From Halobacteriovorax vibrionivorans (GTDB lineage Bacteria; Bdellovibrionota; Bacteriovoracia; Bacteriovoracales; Bacteriovoracaceae), in NCBI RefSeq assembly GCF_003346865.1, contig NZ_QDKL01000001.1, positions 310,001 through 374,000 on the forward strand: 64,000 nt of DNA, in the 5' to 3' direction. A program made the translations under genes and the position numbers. Below, one piece after another: positions 9,394 through 18,371 of the stretch. The notes beneath the pieces were generated by a model. That model had not been told where the DNA came from. It searched no databases and was given only the letters and a program-made list of their open reading frames with translations. Every line of letters starts with the position of its first letter. Position 1 is the stretch's first letter.

Positions 9394-10221
9394 ATGAAAT
9401 TAGAGAATATTTTTATTAATGCAAATGGTGAAATTAAAAAGTCAGTATATTTAGTATTACTGATTATTCTTTTCTATTTTATTAATCACTTTGTCTCTTT
9501 TGTACTAAAGAAGACAAAGTCAGTTTCTACAGAGCAGAAAAGACGTTATGTTGTTAATACAAATATCTCTCTAACAATTTTATTTGCTTTTATTGCACTG
9601 TATATATATTCGGCAGAGATTAAAAACTTGGCCTTTTCACTCGCTGCTGTTCTTGTTGCTATCGTCCTTATTACAAAGGAATTCTCCCTTAATTTAATTG
9701 GTGGAATCTATAAAACTTTCTCTGGTGGCTTCATAATTGGTGATGCTATCGAAGTCGATGGAAGAAGAGGAAGCGTTATCGATCGCGATCTTTTTACAAC
9801 GACTCTTTTAGAATTTGGGCCAAATAAGAACTCTCATAATTTTACGGGACGCTCCATCATTATCCCAAATTCAGTATTTCTAAGCTGTAAGGTAACAAAT
9901 GAAACATTCTTAAAAAGCTATGTTCTTCATAGCTTTAATATAATATTAGATCCTCATGATGATTGGGAAAAAGCAGAGCAAATACTCCTTGAAAGAGCAG
10001 ACTTCTATTGTTCAGAGTATTTTGAAGTGGCCCAAAGAGCTCTTAATAAGCTATTTACAAAGTCTCACCTTGAAACCCCTCTTTTAAAGCCAAGAGTTCA
10101 AATTACTTTTAATTCAAAGGAAGAAATTGAGTTAAATGTAAGAATCACGGCCCCTTTTCGCACAAAAGGAACAGTTGAACAAAAGATTATTAAAGACTTT
10201 ATGCGCGAGTTCTACAATTAA
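9394..10221 (+). CDS. MscS-family mechanosensitive channel-like protein
   Basis: A 275-residue protein with two or three N-terminal membrane segments (about 18-36, 55-72, 78-95). A pore-helix/beta-domain region follows with LNLIGGIYKTFSGGFIIGDAIEV, matching the MscS signature region (usually G...G..I...F..GD.I.V), then a soluble beta/alpha domain. MscS-like channels release solutes on hypo-osmotic shock or serve as regulated small-conductance channels. It stands alone on the plus strand with its own -10 box. Channel activity is inferred. Confidence 0.82.
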   Translation: MKLENIFINANGEIKKSVYLVLLIILFYFINHFVSFVLKKTKSVSTEQKRRYVVNTNISLTILFAFIALYIYSAEIKNLAFSLAAVLVAIVLITKEFSLNLIGGIYKTFSGGFIIGDAIEVDGRRGSVIDRDLFTTTLLEFGPNKNSHNFTGRSIIIPNSVFLSCKVTNETFLKSYVLHSFNIILDPHDDWEKAEQILLERADFYCSEYFEVAQRALNKLFTKSHLETPLLKPRVQITFNSKEEIELNVRITAPFRTKGTVEQKIIKDFMREFYN

Positions 10222-10255
10222 TTAGTAGTGTCATTTTGTCTCTAGACAGCATCAC

Positions 10256-10295
10256 TCCCCCGACGATATAGATTGTTCATATTTCGATAGGGGGA
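10256..10295 (+). promoter_or_regulatory. C/G repeat pairing with the SD of the 10301 gene; sigma-28-like promoter overlaps
   Basis: TCCCCC (10256-10261) can pair with GGGGGA (10290-10295), which holds the Shine-Dalgarno, across a 28-nt loop. Alternatively TAGACAGC (10243-10250), an 11-bp spacer and GACGATAT (10262-10269) resemble the sigma-28 (FliA) consensus TAAAGTTT-N11-GCCGATAA. In that case the C-run would not be transcribed. The two readings exclude each other. Confidence 0.3.
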
Positions 10296-10300
10296 AATAA

Positions 10301-10858
10301 ATGAAATCAATCTTTGGTATATTTCTTATCATGCTAATTTCTATTTCAAGCGCACAGGCAGGTATCTTTCCAACAAAACTTGCTCCTTTTGACCAAGCTG
10401 GATCTTACTTTGATGAAGACCAAGGTCTTATTATTGGAAGCGATGGATTAAAGTATTGGCATGTGGATAACTATGAAATGCGAAATGAAAAAGGTGTAAT
10501 CTTTAAATTTGGACTATTCGCAATTAAATCATCAGATGGAAAGCGATATAAGAAAGCAAATAAAAGACATATAAAAGAGAATTGGGATGAGAGAAGATAT
10601 CCCGTTAAATTAAGTATGCGAATGCTCACAATTAGAGAGGATGCCGATATCGACTTTAAAGAGTTATCAAGAGCAGTTGAAAATGGAGAAAGCATTTATC
10701 TCTCTGAACAAGAAAGAACATCACTATCTGCTTATCTTACAATGAGACAACATGATCAAGACAGCTGGGATGGTAGTTTTCGCACAAGCAGAAGTTCAGG
10801 AAAAACTGAATGTACAACAATTGGAATGAATACTTTTTGTACGACAAGATCATATTAA
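10301..10858 (+). CDS. Secreted protein of unknown function
   Basis: A 185-residue protein with a clear signal peptide (MKSIFGIFLIMLISISSAQA, cleaved before GIFPTK). The mature part is hydrophilic and rich in charged residues, with SDGLKYWHVDNYEM and a Ser/Thr-rich C-terminus holding two cysteines (CTTIGMNTFC) that could form a disulfide. I do not recognise a family. A strong SD (AGGGGG) lies before ATG and a strong terminator begins at its stop codon, so it is a single-gene transcript. Probably periplasmic. Confidence 0.75.
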   Translation: MKSIFGIFLIMLISISSAQAGIFPTKLAPFDQAGSYFDEDQGLIIGSDGLKYWHVDNYEMRNEKGVIFKFGLFAIKSSDGKRYKKANKRHIKENWDERRYPVKLSMRMLTIREDADIDFKELSRAVENGESIYLSEQERTSLSAYLTMRQHDQDSWDGSFRTSRSSGKTECTTIGMNTFCTTRSY

Positions 10859-10885
10859 AAAGCCTTCTAAGAAGGCTTTTTTTTT
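10857..10885 (+). terminator. Bidirectional rho-independent terminator
   Basis: AGCCTTC-TAA-GAAGGCT (10861-10877) is flanked by an A-run on the left and a T-run (10878-10885) on the right. It serves the 10301 gene on the plus strand and, read from the other strand, the DUF2608 gene that ends at 10884. Confidence 0.9.
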
Positions 10886-11672
10886 AATTTAAATCTTTCA
10901 TCAATGCTTTAAATTCTTCACCAACTCTTATTACTTCTTTCTTATCAGACTCTTCGAAAGCCTTAACGATTTTATCTGTCGTTGTTAATCGATATGAATT
11001 AACATCAAGCTTTCCCTTAAACCACTTATCCATATGCTTCACATGCTTTAATCGATCATCTAAGAAGAAAATCGCTTTATACTTCTTTTTTAAATTAGGT
11101 CGATTAATAAGATAAGTAAGCATCTCACCTTTGTTTAACCCTGACGTTAAGAAGACACCATCTGCATAACGAACCTTTCGCCCATTCAGCTTAGTAGAAA
11201 ATGGCCATTTCGGTGCATTCCTCTTATCAAAATCAACGCCATTTCGATTCAGTTCACGAATTGTTGCTGGATGATTAACTGGCCCACGTGATGTTAGAGC
11301 AACAACCCCATAATTAGCTTCCTGAAGGCTTCTGATAAGCGATGGGATCTCTTTTTCGACAAGTAACATACGTGACAAGAAAGTCGCATTATACGAGTAC
11401 TGAAGCACTCCCCCAACAGATTTTGCGATACAGTGTTTTGGGCATCCTTTTTTTATCTGATCTTTTTGCCAGTTAAACCACTGATCACTAGCAAAACTCG
11501 TTTTAAAACGCAGTAAAGTATTATCAATATCGTAGATGACAAGAATGTCACTTGGAGCGACTTTATTCTTTAAAGCATAGTGAGTTACTTTCTTATAAAA
11601 GTTAGTGTGTGAAGAGATTTCTTCATAAGCAAAAGTATTAAAAATTAATAAAAATGAAATTAAGAATTTCAT
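10884..11672 (-). CDS. Secreted HAD-like DUF2608 family protein
   Basis: A 262-residue protein with an N-terminal signal peptide (KFLISFLLIFNTFAYE). HAD-type motif I is DILVIYDIDNTLLRF (nucleophile DxD near residue 47), motif II is ALTSRG, and the acidic pair FLDDR comes late. This is the DUF2608 pattern of the HAD superfamily, a group of exported putative phosphatases. Substrate unknown; likely periplasmic. Good ribosome site AAGGAG before ATG. Confidence 0.8.
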   Translation of the reverse strand: MKFLISFLLIFNTFAYEEISSHTNFYKKVTHYALKNKVAPSDILVIYDIDNTLLRFKTSFASDQWFNWQKDQIKKGCPKHCIAKSVGGVLQYSYNATFLSRMLLVEKEIPSLIRSLQEANYGVVALTSRGPVNHPATIRELNRNGVDFDKRNAPKWPFSTKLNGRKVRYADGVFLTSGLNKGEMLTYLINRPNLKKKYKAIFFLDDRLKHVKHMDKWFKGKLDVNSYRLTTTDKIVKAFEESDKKEVIRVGEEFKALMKDLN

Positions 11673-11723
11673 AAGGTCTCCTTTCTAAGGCGAGAAGCTT
11701 AGCAAGAAGAGCAACAAAAGACA

Positions 11724-11751
11724 AAGGCCTTCTTTTTTATTAGAAGGCCTT
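11724..11751 (-). terminator. Terminator downstream of hpf
   Basis: AAGGCCTTCT and AGAAGGCCTT form a perfect 10-bp stem with an 8-nt loop. On the minus strand it is followed by TGTCTTTTGTTG, a moderate U-rich tail. It lies between the hpf stop and the DUF2608 start, so it closes the lpt-rpoN-hpf operon. Confidence 0.75.
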
Positions 11752-11784
11752 ATTTTAGATATTAATTTTACTTAAGAAATAAGT

Positions 11785-12162
11785 TTAAGATGCCATATCA
11801 TCAATATCAGGCTCGTGCTCAAGCCAAGCACTCTCTGGATCAAGGATCTCGATATCTTTATGAGGCATCTTTTTGCGATTACGCATTTTCTCTTTTTTCT
11901 TCTGCACTTGCTTTTCAATTTTAGCAACTGCTAGGTCAATTGTTTTGTAGAGGTTTTCCGAATGAGCTTCAGCATGGAAGTCAAACCCTGGCCCTAGAAC
12001 CTCAATTTCAGCATAGTGCTCGCGACCATCTCTTACTTCACAGCTCCACTTCAAATGGAGATTACCGTCCAGATATTTTGCAATCTTCTCTGACTTTTCG
12101 TGGATTCTCTCATCAAGTGCTGGCGTATGCTCAAGGTGTCTAAAACTTACTGTAACTTTCAT
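11785..12162 (-). CDS. hpf: Ribosome hibernation promoting factor (short HPF/RaiA type)
   Basis: About 125 residues with the sigma-54 modulation/S30Ae fold: KVTVSFRHLEHTPALDERI, HYAEIEVLGPGFDFHAEA and NLYKTIDLAVAKIEKQVQ, then a basic KKKEKMRNRKK stretch. There is no long C-terminal dimerisation domain, so it is the short form, which binds the 30S decoding centre in stationary phase. Two in-frame ATGs exist. The second (12162) is preferred because AGGAG sits about 9 nt upstream of it but almost touches the first (12171). Immediately downstream of rpoN, as in many proteobacteria. Confidence 0.93.
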   Translation of the reverse strand: MKVTVSFRHLEHTPALDERIHEKSEKIAKYLDGNLHLKWSCEVRDGREHYAEIEVLGPGFDFHAEAHSENLYKTIDLAVAKIEKQVQKKKEKMRNRKKMPHKDIEILDPESAWLEHEPDIDDMAS

Positions 12163-12233
12163 AAAATACATTCTCCTCTATGATATAAAGTATCTTGGAA
12201 CTGACCTATCGGCTGTTTTTCCAAAATATCGAG

Positions 12234-13685
12234 CTATTTTACTTTTCTTTTTGACGACGACAAAATGCCAAGACTTTCTCGGTACTTAGCGACTGTACGT
12301 CTTGCTACTTTCATCTCCTCTTGACTCAAAAGGTCGGCAATCTTCTGATCTGATAGAGGCTTCTTTGGATTCTCATTGTCTACAAGCTCTTTGATTTTAA
12401 GCTTAACAACTTCACCTACGGCATCCACTCCACCTTTATCTCCACCAATTCCAGCGTTGAAAAAATACTTTAATTCAAACATTCCAATTGGTGTGTGCAT
12501 ATACTTATTTGAAGTAGCACGTGAAACTGTCGACTCATGAACTCCTAATTCATTGGCAACATCTTTTAGAACCATTGGCTTTAAATGCTTAGGTCCTTTT
12601 TTAAAGAACTGCTGCTGTTTTTTCACAATTGATTTTGCCACTTGGTCAATTGTTCTCTGTCTCTTATTTATAGACTTAATTAGCCATAAAGCCGACTTAA
12701 GTTTTTCTTCCACAAATTCTTTAGCTTCTTTATTCTGTAGGGATTCTGCTTGATTAAGCATATCCTGATACATTTTAGAAATTCTTAATCTTGGTACACC
12801 GTCGTCATTAACCTGAACAACGAATTCTCCACCGATTTCAACTACGTAAACATCAGGAGTTACATAATGAGTTTCTCCCCCACCAACAAGTCTTCCTGGC
12901 TTTGGATGAAAATTATGAAGTAGTTTTGCTGTTTCAATAATCTGCTCTTCTGCAACACCAGTATCAGCTGTAATTTTCTTATAATCTCTATTTTTAAGAT
13001 TCGTTAAATGAAAACGAATAAGTTTTTCTAGTAAAGGTGAACGCTCTTCAGCGATACGCGCCTGAGCAAGAAGACAATCAACAAGGTCTTGAGCACCACA
13101 TCCTACAGGATCAAGTCTTTGCACAAGCTCCAGCATTCCCAAACACTCTTCACGCTCAAGGTTTGAAGTCTCAATTAGTTCATCAAACTTACATGAGAGA
13201 TAACCATCATCATTAATATTTCCGATGATCTCAATTGCAAAATCAATTTCCACATCGTTAAGGTCTTCCATACGTAGCTGCCACTCTAAGTGCTCAGCTA
13301 GTGAAGCACCTTTGGAAACCATATTTTCATAATTAGGCATATCATCTGGACTAAGAGATGGTGTTGCCATATTTGGTTCATATGTAGTTGAGTTGTAACT
13401 ATCGACATACTTTTGCCAGTCGATATCGTCACCACTACTCATCATGGCCTCTTCTTTAAAATCGTCGGCCTTTGCTTCTTTAGATTGATTCTCTAACTTA
13501 TCTAGTTTGTAATCTCCCTCACCATGGGAAACTTCTTCTAGCATCGGATTTTCAACCATCTCCTTAGCAATAACATCTGTCATTTCTAAGTGACTTAATG
13601 TGAGTAGTTTAATCGCCTGCTGAAGTTGCGGCGTCATCACGAGTTGTTGAGACTGATTTAGACTTTGTGAAAGTTTAGTGGCCAT
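12234..13685 (-). CDS. rpoN: RNA polymerase sigma-54 factor
   Basis: A 483-residue RpoN. Region I is Gln-rich (SQSLNQSQQLVMTPQLQQAI), followed by an acidic region II (residues about 60-110), the core-binding domain, a helix-turn-helix (VLKDVANELGVHESTVSRAT) and the C-terminal RpoN box ARRTVAKYRE. It directs core polymerase to -24/-12 promoters and needs enhancer-binding AAA+ activators. Ribosome site AAGGAA precedes ATG. It follows lptB by 54 bp on the same strand. Confidence 0.97.
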   Translation of the reverse strand: MATKLSQSLNQSQQLVMTPQLQQAIKLLTLSHLEMTDVIAKEMVENPMLEEVSHGEGDYKLDKLENQSKEAKADDFKEEAMMSSGDDIDWQKYVDSYNSTTYEPNMATPSLSPDDMPNYENMVSKGASLAEHLEWQLRMEDLNDVEIDFAIEIIGNINDDGYLSCKFDELIETSNLEREECLGMLELVQRLDPVGCGAQDLVDCLLAQARIAEERSPLLEKLIRFHLTNLKNRDYKKITADTGVAEEQIIETAKLLHNFHPKPGRLVGGGETHYVTPDVYVVEIGGEFVVQVNDDGVPRLRISKMYQDMLNQAESLQNKEAKEFVEEKLKSALWLIKSINKRQRTIDQVAKSIVKKQQQFFKKGPKHLKPMVLKDVANELGVHESTVSRATSNKYMHTPIGMFELKYFFNAGIGGDKGGVDAVGEVVKLKIKELVDNENPKKPLSDQKIADLLSQEEMKVARRTVAKYRESLGILSSSKRKVK

Positions 13686-13739
13686 AGTGGTTCCTTATTC
13701 ATTTCGTAACCAGACCTCTACTTTAGTTTATTGGTCTAG

Positions 13740-14474
13740 CTACATTTTAAATTCTTCACCAAGATAGAACTTCCGTGCTCTTTCATCGTTTACAATATCT
13801 TCCGGTGTCCCACTTACAAGTAATTCTCCACTACTCATAATAAACGCGCGATCAACTACTCCAAGTGTTTCTCTAACGTTGTGGTCGGTAATGAGGACTC
13901 CAATATTCCTCGTTTTTAAGCTGTTAATAACAGTTTGAATGTCATTAACGGCTAACGGGTCAACTCCAGCGAAAGGTTCATCGAGAAGGACAAACTTTGG
14001 CTCTAATGCCAGTGTTCGTGCGATCTCAACTCTTCTTCTTTCCCCACCGGAAAGAGCTGAACCGAGAGACTTACGGATATGTCCAAGACCAAAGTCGCTT
14101 ATCAAGTTATCAAGAAGTGTCTTCTTCTTGGCCCTTGGTAAGTCTCGGTTTTCAAGTACCGAGTAAATATTGGCCTCAACCGATAAATCTCTAAAGATGC
14201 TAGCTTCCTGAGGAAGATATCCAACACCTTTTAGGGCCCTAATATGAATTGGCTGCTCCGTTAAGTCTTCACCTGAGAGATCAATACTACCCTCATCTGC
14301 TTTAACGAGCCCAACCATCATGTAAAACGATGTTGTCTTTCCAGCACCGTTTGGGCCGAGTAAACCGACAACTTCTCCTTGCTTAACATCGATGCTTACG
14401 CCTTTAACGACTTCTCGTCCGCCGTAAACTTTCTTTAAACCATGAGCTGATAACTGTGCTATTTCTTCTGACAT
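13740..14474 (-). CDS. lptB: LPS export ABC transporter ATP-binding protein LptB
   Basis: A 244-residue ABC ATPase with Walker A GPNGAGKTT, signature LSGGERRRVEIA, Walker B FVLLDEPFAGVD and switch His (LITDHNVRET). The DHNVRETL stretch is characteristic of LptB rather than other ABC ATPases. It powers LPS extraction from the inner membrane by LptFG (not in the window). It lies 4 bp downstream of the lptC/lptA-type gene and just upstream of rpoN, the conserved lpt-rpoN order. Confidence 0.96.
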   Translation of the reverse strand: MSEEIAQLSAHGLKKVYGGREVVKGVSIDVKQGEVVGLLGPNGAGKTTSFYMMVGLVKADEGSIDLSGEDLTEQPIHIRALKGVGYLPQEASIFRDLSVEANIYSVLENRDLPRAKKKTLLDNLISDFGLGHIRKSLGSALSGGERRRVEIARTLALEPKFVLLDEPFAGVDPLAVNDIQTVINSLKTRNIGVLITDHNVRETLGVVDRAFIMSSGELLVSGTPEDIVNDERARKFYLGEEFKM

Positions 14475-14478
14475 GCTA

Positions 14479-15465
14479 TTACCTTATTTTAAAATTCGTA
14501 TTAGCATCATCAACTTCAATGGTTTCGATGTCTCGCCTAAGAACAATTGTGTTACCTCTCAATAAGTCTTTCTTTTGATAAACCCTTGGAAGACCTAGCA
14601 GAACGATTTTTTCTTCTGCCATAAATCCCTCGAGTCTCTCACTGAAAGCCTTCCTTTTGAAAGGTGGCTGTCCTTTAGGAGAAACAGTTTCCTCAATAAC
14701 CACATCGTCATAAAGTGCATAATACTTGAGCTTTTTGTTATAATTATCTAGGTAGATTTCGCCATTTCGAGCACTTGCAACTAGTTGAGATTTAAGAAAT
14801 TTTACATTTCCACTCAAATTGGCATTGCGCTTGCTCTTATCGACGACAATCGAGTTGGCCTCAAATTTGATATCATCTTCATAGGCCCTCGTTCGACTTA
14901 CCTTTCCTTTTACATTTCCATCATATCTAACTAACTCATTTGAGAGATTGTATGAAAGATTATCTGCGCCAACTTCAATTTCATAAGCAGCATCGAAATT
15001 CTTAGATGATGATTTTGCATTTCCTTGAAAATTTACCATTTGGGAATTATCAGAATATGTCATTGAGTCAGACTCGATACGAATATTTGGATCTCTTAAG
15101 ATGACATTTCCTCTTAAAGAAAGATACTTCTTATTAACATTGATTACACCTGTGTAGGCATCGTAATACATCGGCTGCGACTGATAGTCGTTTATTAGAA
15201 CCCCACTCGGCTCTGTTAGAATCAAAACATTGGTTGTTAAATTTTGTGAAACCTCAGCAGCATCTAAATGATAACGTCCTTGCTTATCAGACATTTTAAA
15301 GTACTTCACATTTTTAAAATATGAGTAGACGTCTTGATCAAGAAGCTCATTCATACTCTCATCAATACCCGTTGTATTGTAAGTAACAAAGAGTCCCATA
15401 TATGTAGAAGCGAAGATGCCAAAGAGAAATAACCAAATTGACAACCTCTGTCCAACGCTTAGCAA
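14479..15465 (-). CDS. lptC: LPS export protein, apparent LptC-LptA fusion
   Basis: A 328-residue protein: one N-terminal membrane anchor (about residues 9-30), then an LptC-like beta-jellyroll (YFKMSDKQGRYHLDAAEV, then LTEPSGVLINDYQSQP) to about residue 130. After it, OstA/LptA-type repeats (SDSMTYSDNSQMVNFQGNAK; ANSIVVDKSKRNANLSGNVK; LLGLPRVYQKKDLLRGNTIV) run to the C-terminus. E. coli LptC is about 190 residues and LptA about 185, so the length fits both. LptC hands LPS from LptBFG to LptA, which bridges the periplasm. The start is TTG with AAGGA 7 nt upstream. No separate lptA lies here. Confidence 0.82.
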   Translation of the reverse strand: MLSVGQRLSIWLFLFGIFASTYMGLFVTYNTTGIDESMNELLDQDVYSYFKNVKYFKMSDKQGRYHLDAAEVSQNLTTNVLILTEPSGVLINDYQSQPMYYDAYTGVINVNKKYLSLRGNVILRDPNIRIESDSMTYSDNSQMVNFQGNAKSSSKNFDAAYEIEVGADNLSYNLSNELVRYDGNVKGKVSRTRAYEDDIKFEANSIVVDKSKRNANLSGNVKFLKSQLVASARNGEIYLDNYNKKLKYYALYDDVVIEETVSPKGQPPFKRKAFSERLEGFMAEEKIVLLGLPRVYQKKDLLRGNTIVLRRDIETIEVDDANTNFKIR

Positions 15466-15568
15466 AATAAATTCCTTAAAAATTGAGTAAATAATCAGCT
15501 ATTTACGTCCTTCTATTTTACGACAAATATCCGCGTCATGCCAATTGTAAGTATTGGAGTCTTTTCCA

Positions 15569-18283
15569 ATGGTTGCGTATTTGGTAGAGTTAATCGCTCA
15601 GGAATACACAACACATATGGGAAACAATAATATGACTTTAGAGATTGAGAAAATCGTGGCCGAAGGAGTAAAGCTAACTCCAATGATGGCCCAGTATCAC
15701 GAGATCAAAACCCAATATCGCGACCACATGCTAATGTTTCGCATGGGTGACTTCTATGAAGTTTTCTTTGAAGATGCAATTAACGCTTCTAAGATTTTAA
15801 ATATTGCTCTTACTCACCGAGGAAAACTTGGAGAGCACAAAATTCCAATGGCCGGTATTCCACATCATGCAGCCGCAACTTATATTGATCGCTTTTCAAA
15901 AGAAGGATTAAAAGTTGCAATATGTGAACAGGTCCAAGATCCAAAAGAAGCAAAGGGAATTGTTGAGCGTGCAGTAACTCAAGTTGTTTCTCCAGGGATG
16001 CCCTTTGATCTCGATAAGACCGACTCAAAAGAAGATCAATTCATTGTCGCTTGTAATGAAACAAATGGACGCTTTGAAATTATCACAATCGACTTCACAA
16101 CAGGATTCTTCAAAGGTTTTATTCTTGAAACTTTTGAGGACTTTATTGAAAAGCTTCGTGTTCTTGCACCAAAAGAATTTCTTACATACCTAGGTCAATG
16201 GGATAAGTATGAAAACGTTGCGACTTTAAATGAACACAACGGGACTCTAGTTACTCACCTTTCAAAAGAATACTTTAAAGAAAAGTACTCGAGTGTCTAT
16301 ATTGAAAAATTAATTCCGACTTATAAACGTGACCAAGTTATCAAAGAAAATGAAACGGTATTAGAACCAATTGGTGCCCTTTCATATTATATTTGTTCAA
16401 CTCAAAACCACGAAGGATTCTCTCACCTTCATACTTTTAGCCTAAGTGATGAAACAGGCTCAATGAAAGTGACGATACCAACTCTAACTGGACTTGAGAT
16501 TCTGCCAAAGTCTCGTGAAACCTATAAAGAGTCTCTCCTTGGTTTTATGGATAAGACAAAGACTTCAATGGGTTCAAGAAAACTTAAAACGATTTTCACA
16601 TCTCCACTTACGAGTAAGGCAGAAATTAAAAATCGTCTTGATACAATTGAGTACTTCTTAAAAAATGATGAACTTCTACAAGATACGCGTGAGTCATTAA
16701 ACAACGTACGCGACTTAGAAAGAATTCTAGCAAAGGCCGCGACAAATCGTGCAAATGCCGGAGATCTTCTTAATATTGCAAGTGCTGTTGATGTCTATGA
16801 AGATCTATTAAACTCTCTTAAGAAGCTTCCTACTAATGTCTTTGGAAAATTAAATAAAGAAGCAAAAGAAAGTCTTTTTGAACTTCGCAATGAAATTAAG
16901 TTAACGATCAATGATGAAATTGGTGCAAGCCTCGATAAAGGAAACTTAATTAAGGAAGGTGCAAATAAGACACGTGATCGCCTTGCTAAAGTTTCACAAA
17001 ATACGGCCCAGGCCCTTGTTGAGCTTGAAAATCGATACCGTGAAGAGACAGGAATTCAAAAGCTAAGAATTAAATCAAATAATGTTGCTGGATACTTCAT
17101 TGAAGTTTCAAAAACTCATACAGATAAAGTTCCTGCAAACTTTGTACGTAGGCAAACTCTCGTAAACTCTGAAAGATATGCAACAGAAGAACTAACTCAA
17201 TTTGAGAAAGAAGTTGTGGTAGCTCGTGAGAAACTTGAAAAGTTAGAAAGAGAAATCTTTAAAAACCTAATTAAGCAAATCACAATGCTAAGTAATGCTA
17301 TTCAAAACCTAGCAAATATTCTGTCCACAACAGATACTCTCCAATCACTTGCTTGGATAGCTCGTAATGAAGAATTTTCGAGACCGACAATTTCGGACAA
17401 GTCCCGTGACATGGATATTCACGGTGCATGGCATCCGTTAATTAAAGCTGCTATAAAAGATCAGTTTATTCCTCACGATCTCAAACTTAATGAAAAAACA
17501 TACTTTGGTCTTATCACTGGTCCTAACATGGCCGGTAAGACAACAGTTATGCGTGAAATCGCAATCATTCAATTACTAACGCAAATTGGATCATACGTTC
17601 CTGCTGAAAATGCAAAAGTTAGTATCTGTGATTTCTTATTTAGTCGTCTTGGTGCAAGTGATGATATTTTAAAAGGACAATCAACTTTCATGGTTGAGAT
17701 GGCCGAAACAGCTGAGATTCTAAGGCACGCAACAGAGAACTCTCTTATCATTCTTGATGAAGTTGGACGAGGAACATCGACTTATGATGGCCTTTCTATT
17801 GCGTGGGCACTAGTTGAACATTTCATTGAAGAAACAAAAGCTCTATGTCTTTTTGCTACTCACTACCATGAATTAATTGATCTTGCTGATAGTTATCCAC
17901 AAGCAAAGAACTTAACAGTAGAAACTTTAAATCATAAAGGAAATGTAAAATTCCTATATCGCCTAATAGAAAAAGCAGCTTCGCAGTCATTTGGTATCTA
18001 CGTTGCTAAACTTGCTGGCCTTCCTCCTTCTGTTTTAAAACGTTCTCAAAATGTTTTAAAGAGCATGGAGAAAGAAACAAATATTTCAAAGGCCCTTTTA
18101 GGACAAGATGAGACTGCATGTGGTGAGCAACTTGATTTCTTTAATATTGAAGTAACTCAAGAAGTACCTGACTATTTAAAACAAGTTGAAGATGATCTAA
18201 CAAAAATGGATATTAACAACTTAACGCCAATTCAAGCACTTAATAAGCTTCATCAATTAGTCGACCAAATTACTTTTAGCTAG
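15569..18283 (+). CDS. mutS: DNA mismatch repair protein MutS
   Basis: About 900 residues with all MutS domains. The mismatch-reading DFYE motif sits near residue 62. Connector, lever and clamp domains follow, then Walker A GPNMAGKTTV near 650 and the DEVGRGTSTYDG Walker B region. It binds mispaired bases and recruits MutL. The start is uncertain: ATG 15569 has GGAG nine nt upstream, but ATG 15617 or 15632 would give the usual short head before LTPMMAQYHEIK. Divergent from the lpt operon; ends in a strong terminator. MutL is not in the window. Confidence 0.96.
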   Translation: MVAYLVELIAQEYTTHMGNNNMTLEIEKIVAEGVKLTPMMAQYHEIKTQYRDHMLMFRMGDFYEVFFEDAINASKILNIALTHRGKLGEHKIPMAGIPHHAAATYIDRFSKEGLKVAICEQVQDPKEAKGIVERAVTQVVSPGMPFDLDKTDSKEDQFIVACNETNGRFEIITIDFTTGFFKGFILETFEDFIEKLRVLAPKEFLTYLGQWDKYENVATLNEHNGTLVTHLSKEYFKEKYSSVYIEKLIPTYKRDQVIKENETVLEPIGALSYYICSTQNHEGFSHLHTFSLSDETGSMKVTIPTLTGLEILPKSRETYKESLLGFMDKTKTSMGSRKLKTIFTSPLTSKAEIKNRLDTIEYFLKNDELLQDTRESLNNVRDLERILAKAATNRANAGDLLNIASAVDVYEDLLNSLKKLPTNVFGKLNKEAKESLFELRNEIKLTINDEIGASLDKGNLIKEGANKTRDRLAKVSQNTAQALVELENRYREETGIQKLRIKSNNVAGYFIEVSKTHTDKVPANFVRRQTLVNSERYATEELTQFEKEVVVAREKLEKLEREIFKNLIKQITMLSNAIQNLANILSTTDTLQSLAWIARNEEFSRPTISDKSRDMDIHGAWHPLIKAAIKDQFIPHDLKLNEKTYFGLITGPNMAGKTTVMREIAIIQLLTQIGSYVPAENAKVSICDFLFSRLGASDDILKGQSTFMVEMAETAEILRHATENSLIILDEVGRGTSTYDGLSIAWALVEHFIEETKALCLFATHYHELIDLADSYPQAKNLTVETLNHKGNVKFLYRLIEKAASQSFGIYVAKLAGLPPSVLKRSQNVLKSMEKETNISKALLGQDETACGEQLDFFNIEVTQEVPDYLKQVEDDLTKMDINNLTPIQALNKLHQLVDQITFS

Positions 18284-18312
18284 ATAATTATAGAATAAGC
18301 AATATTTTCCAA

Positions 18313-18340
18313 GGACGTGTTCAACACGTCCTTTTTTTTT
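18313..18340 (+). terminator. Rho-independent terminator of mutS
   Basis: GGACGTGT-TCA-ACACGTCC is a perfect 8-bp stem with a 3-nt loop, followed by nine T residues. Confidence 0.95.
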
Positions 18341-18371
18341 ATTCCCATGCCTAGATGCCGATACGTAGGGC

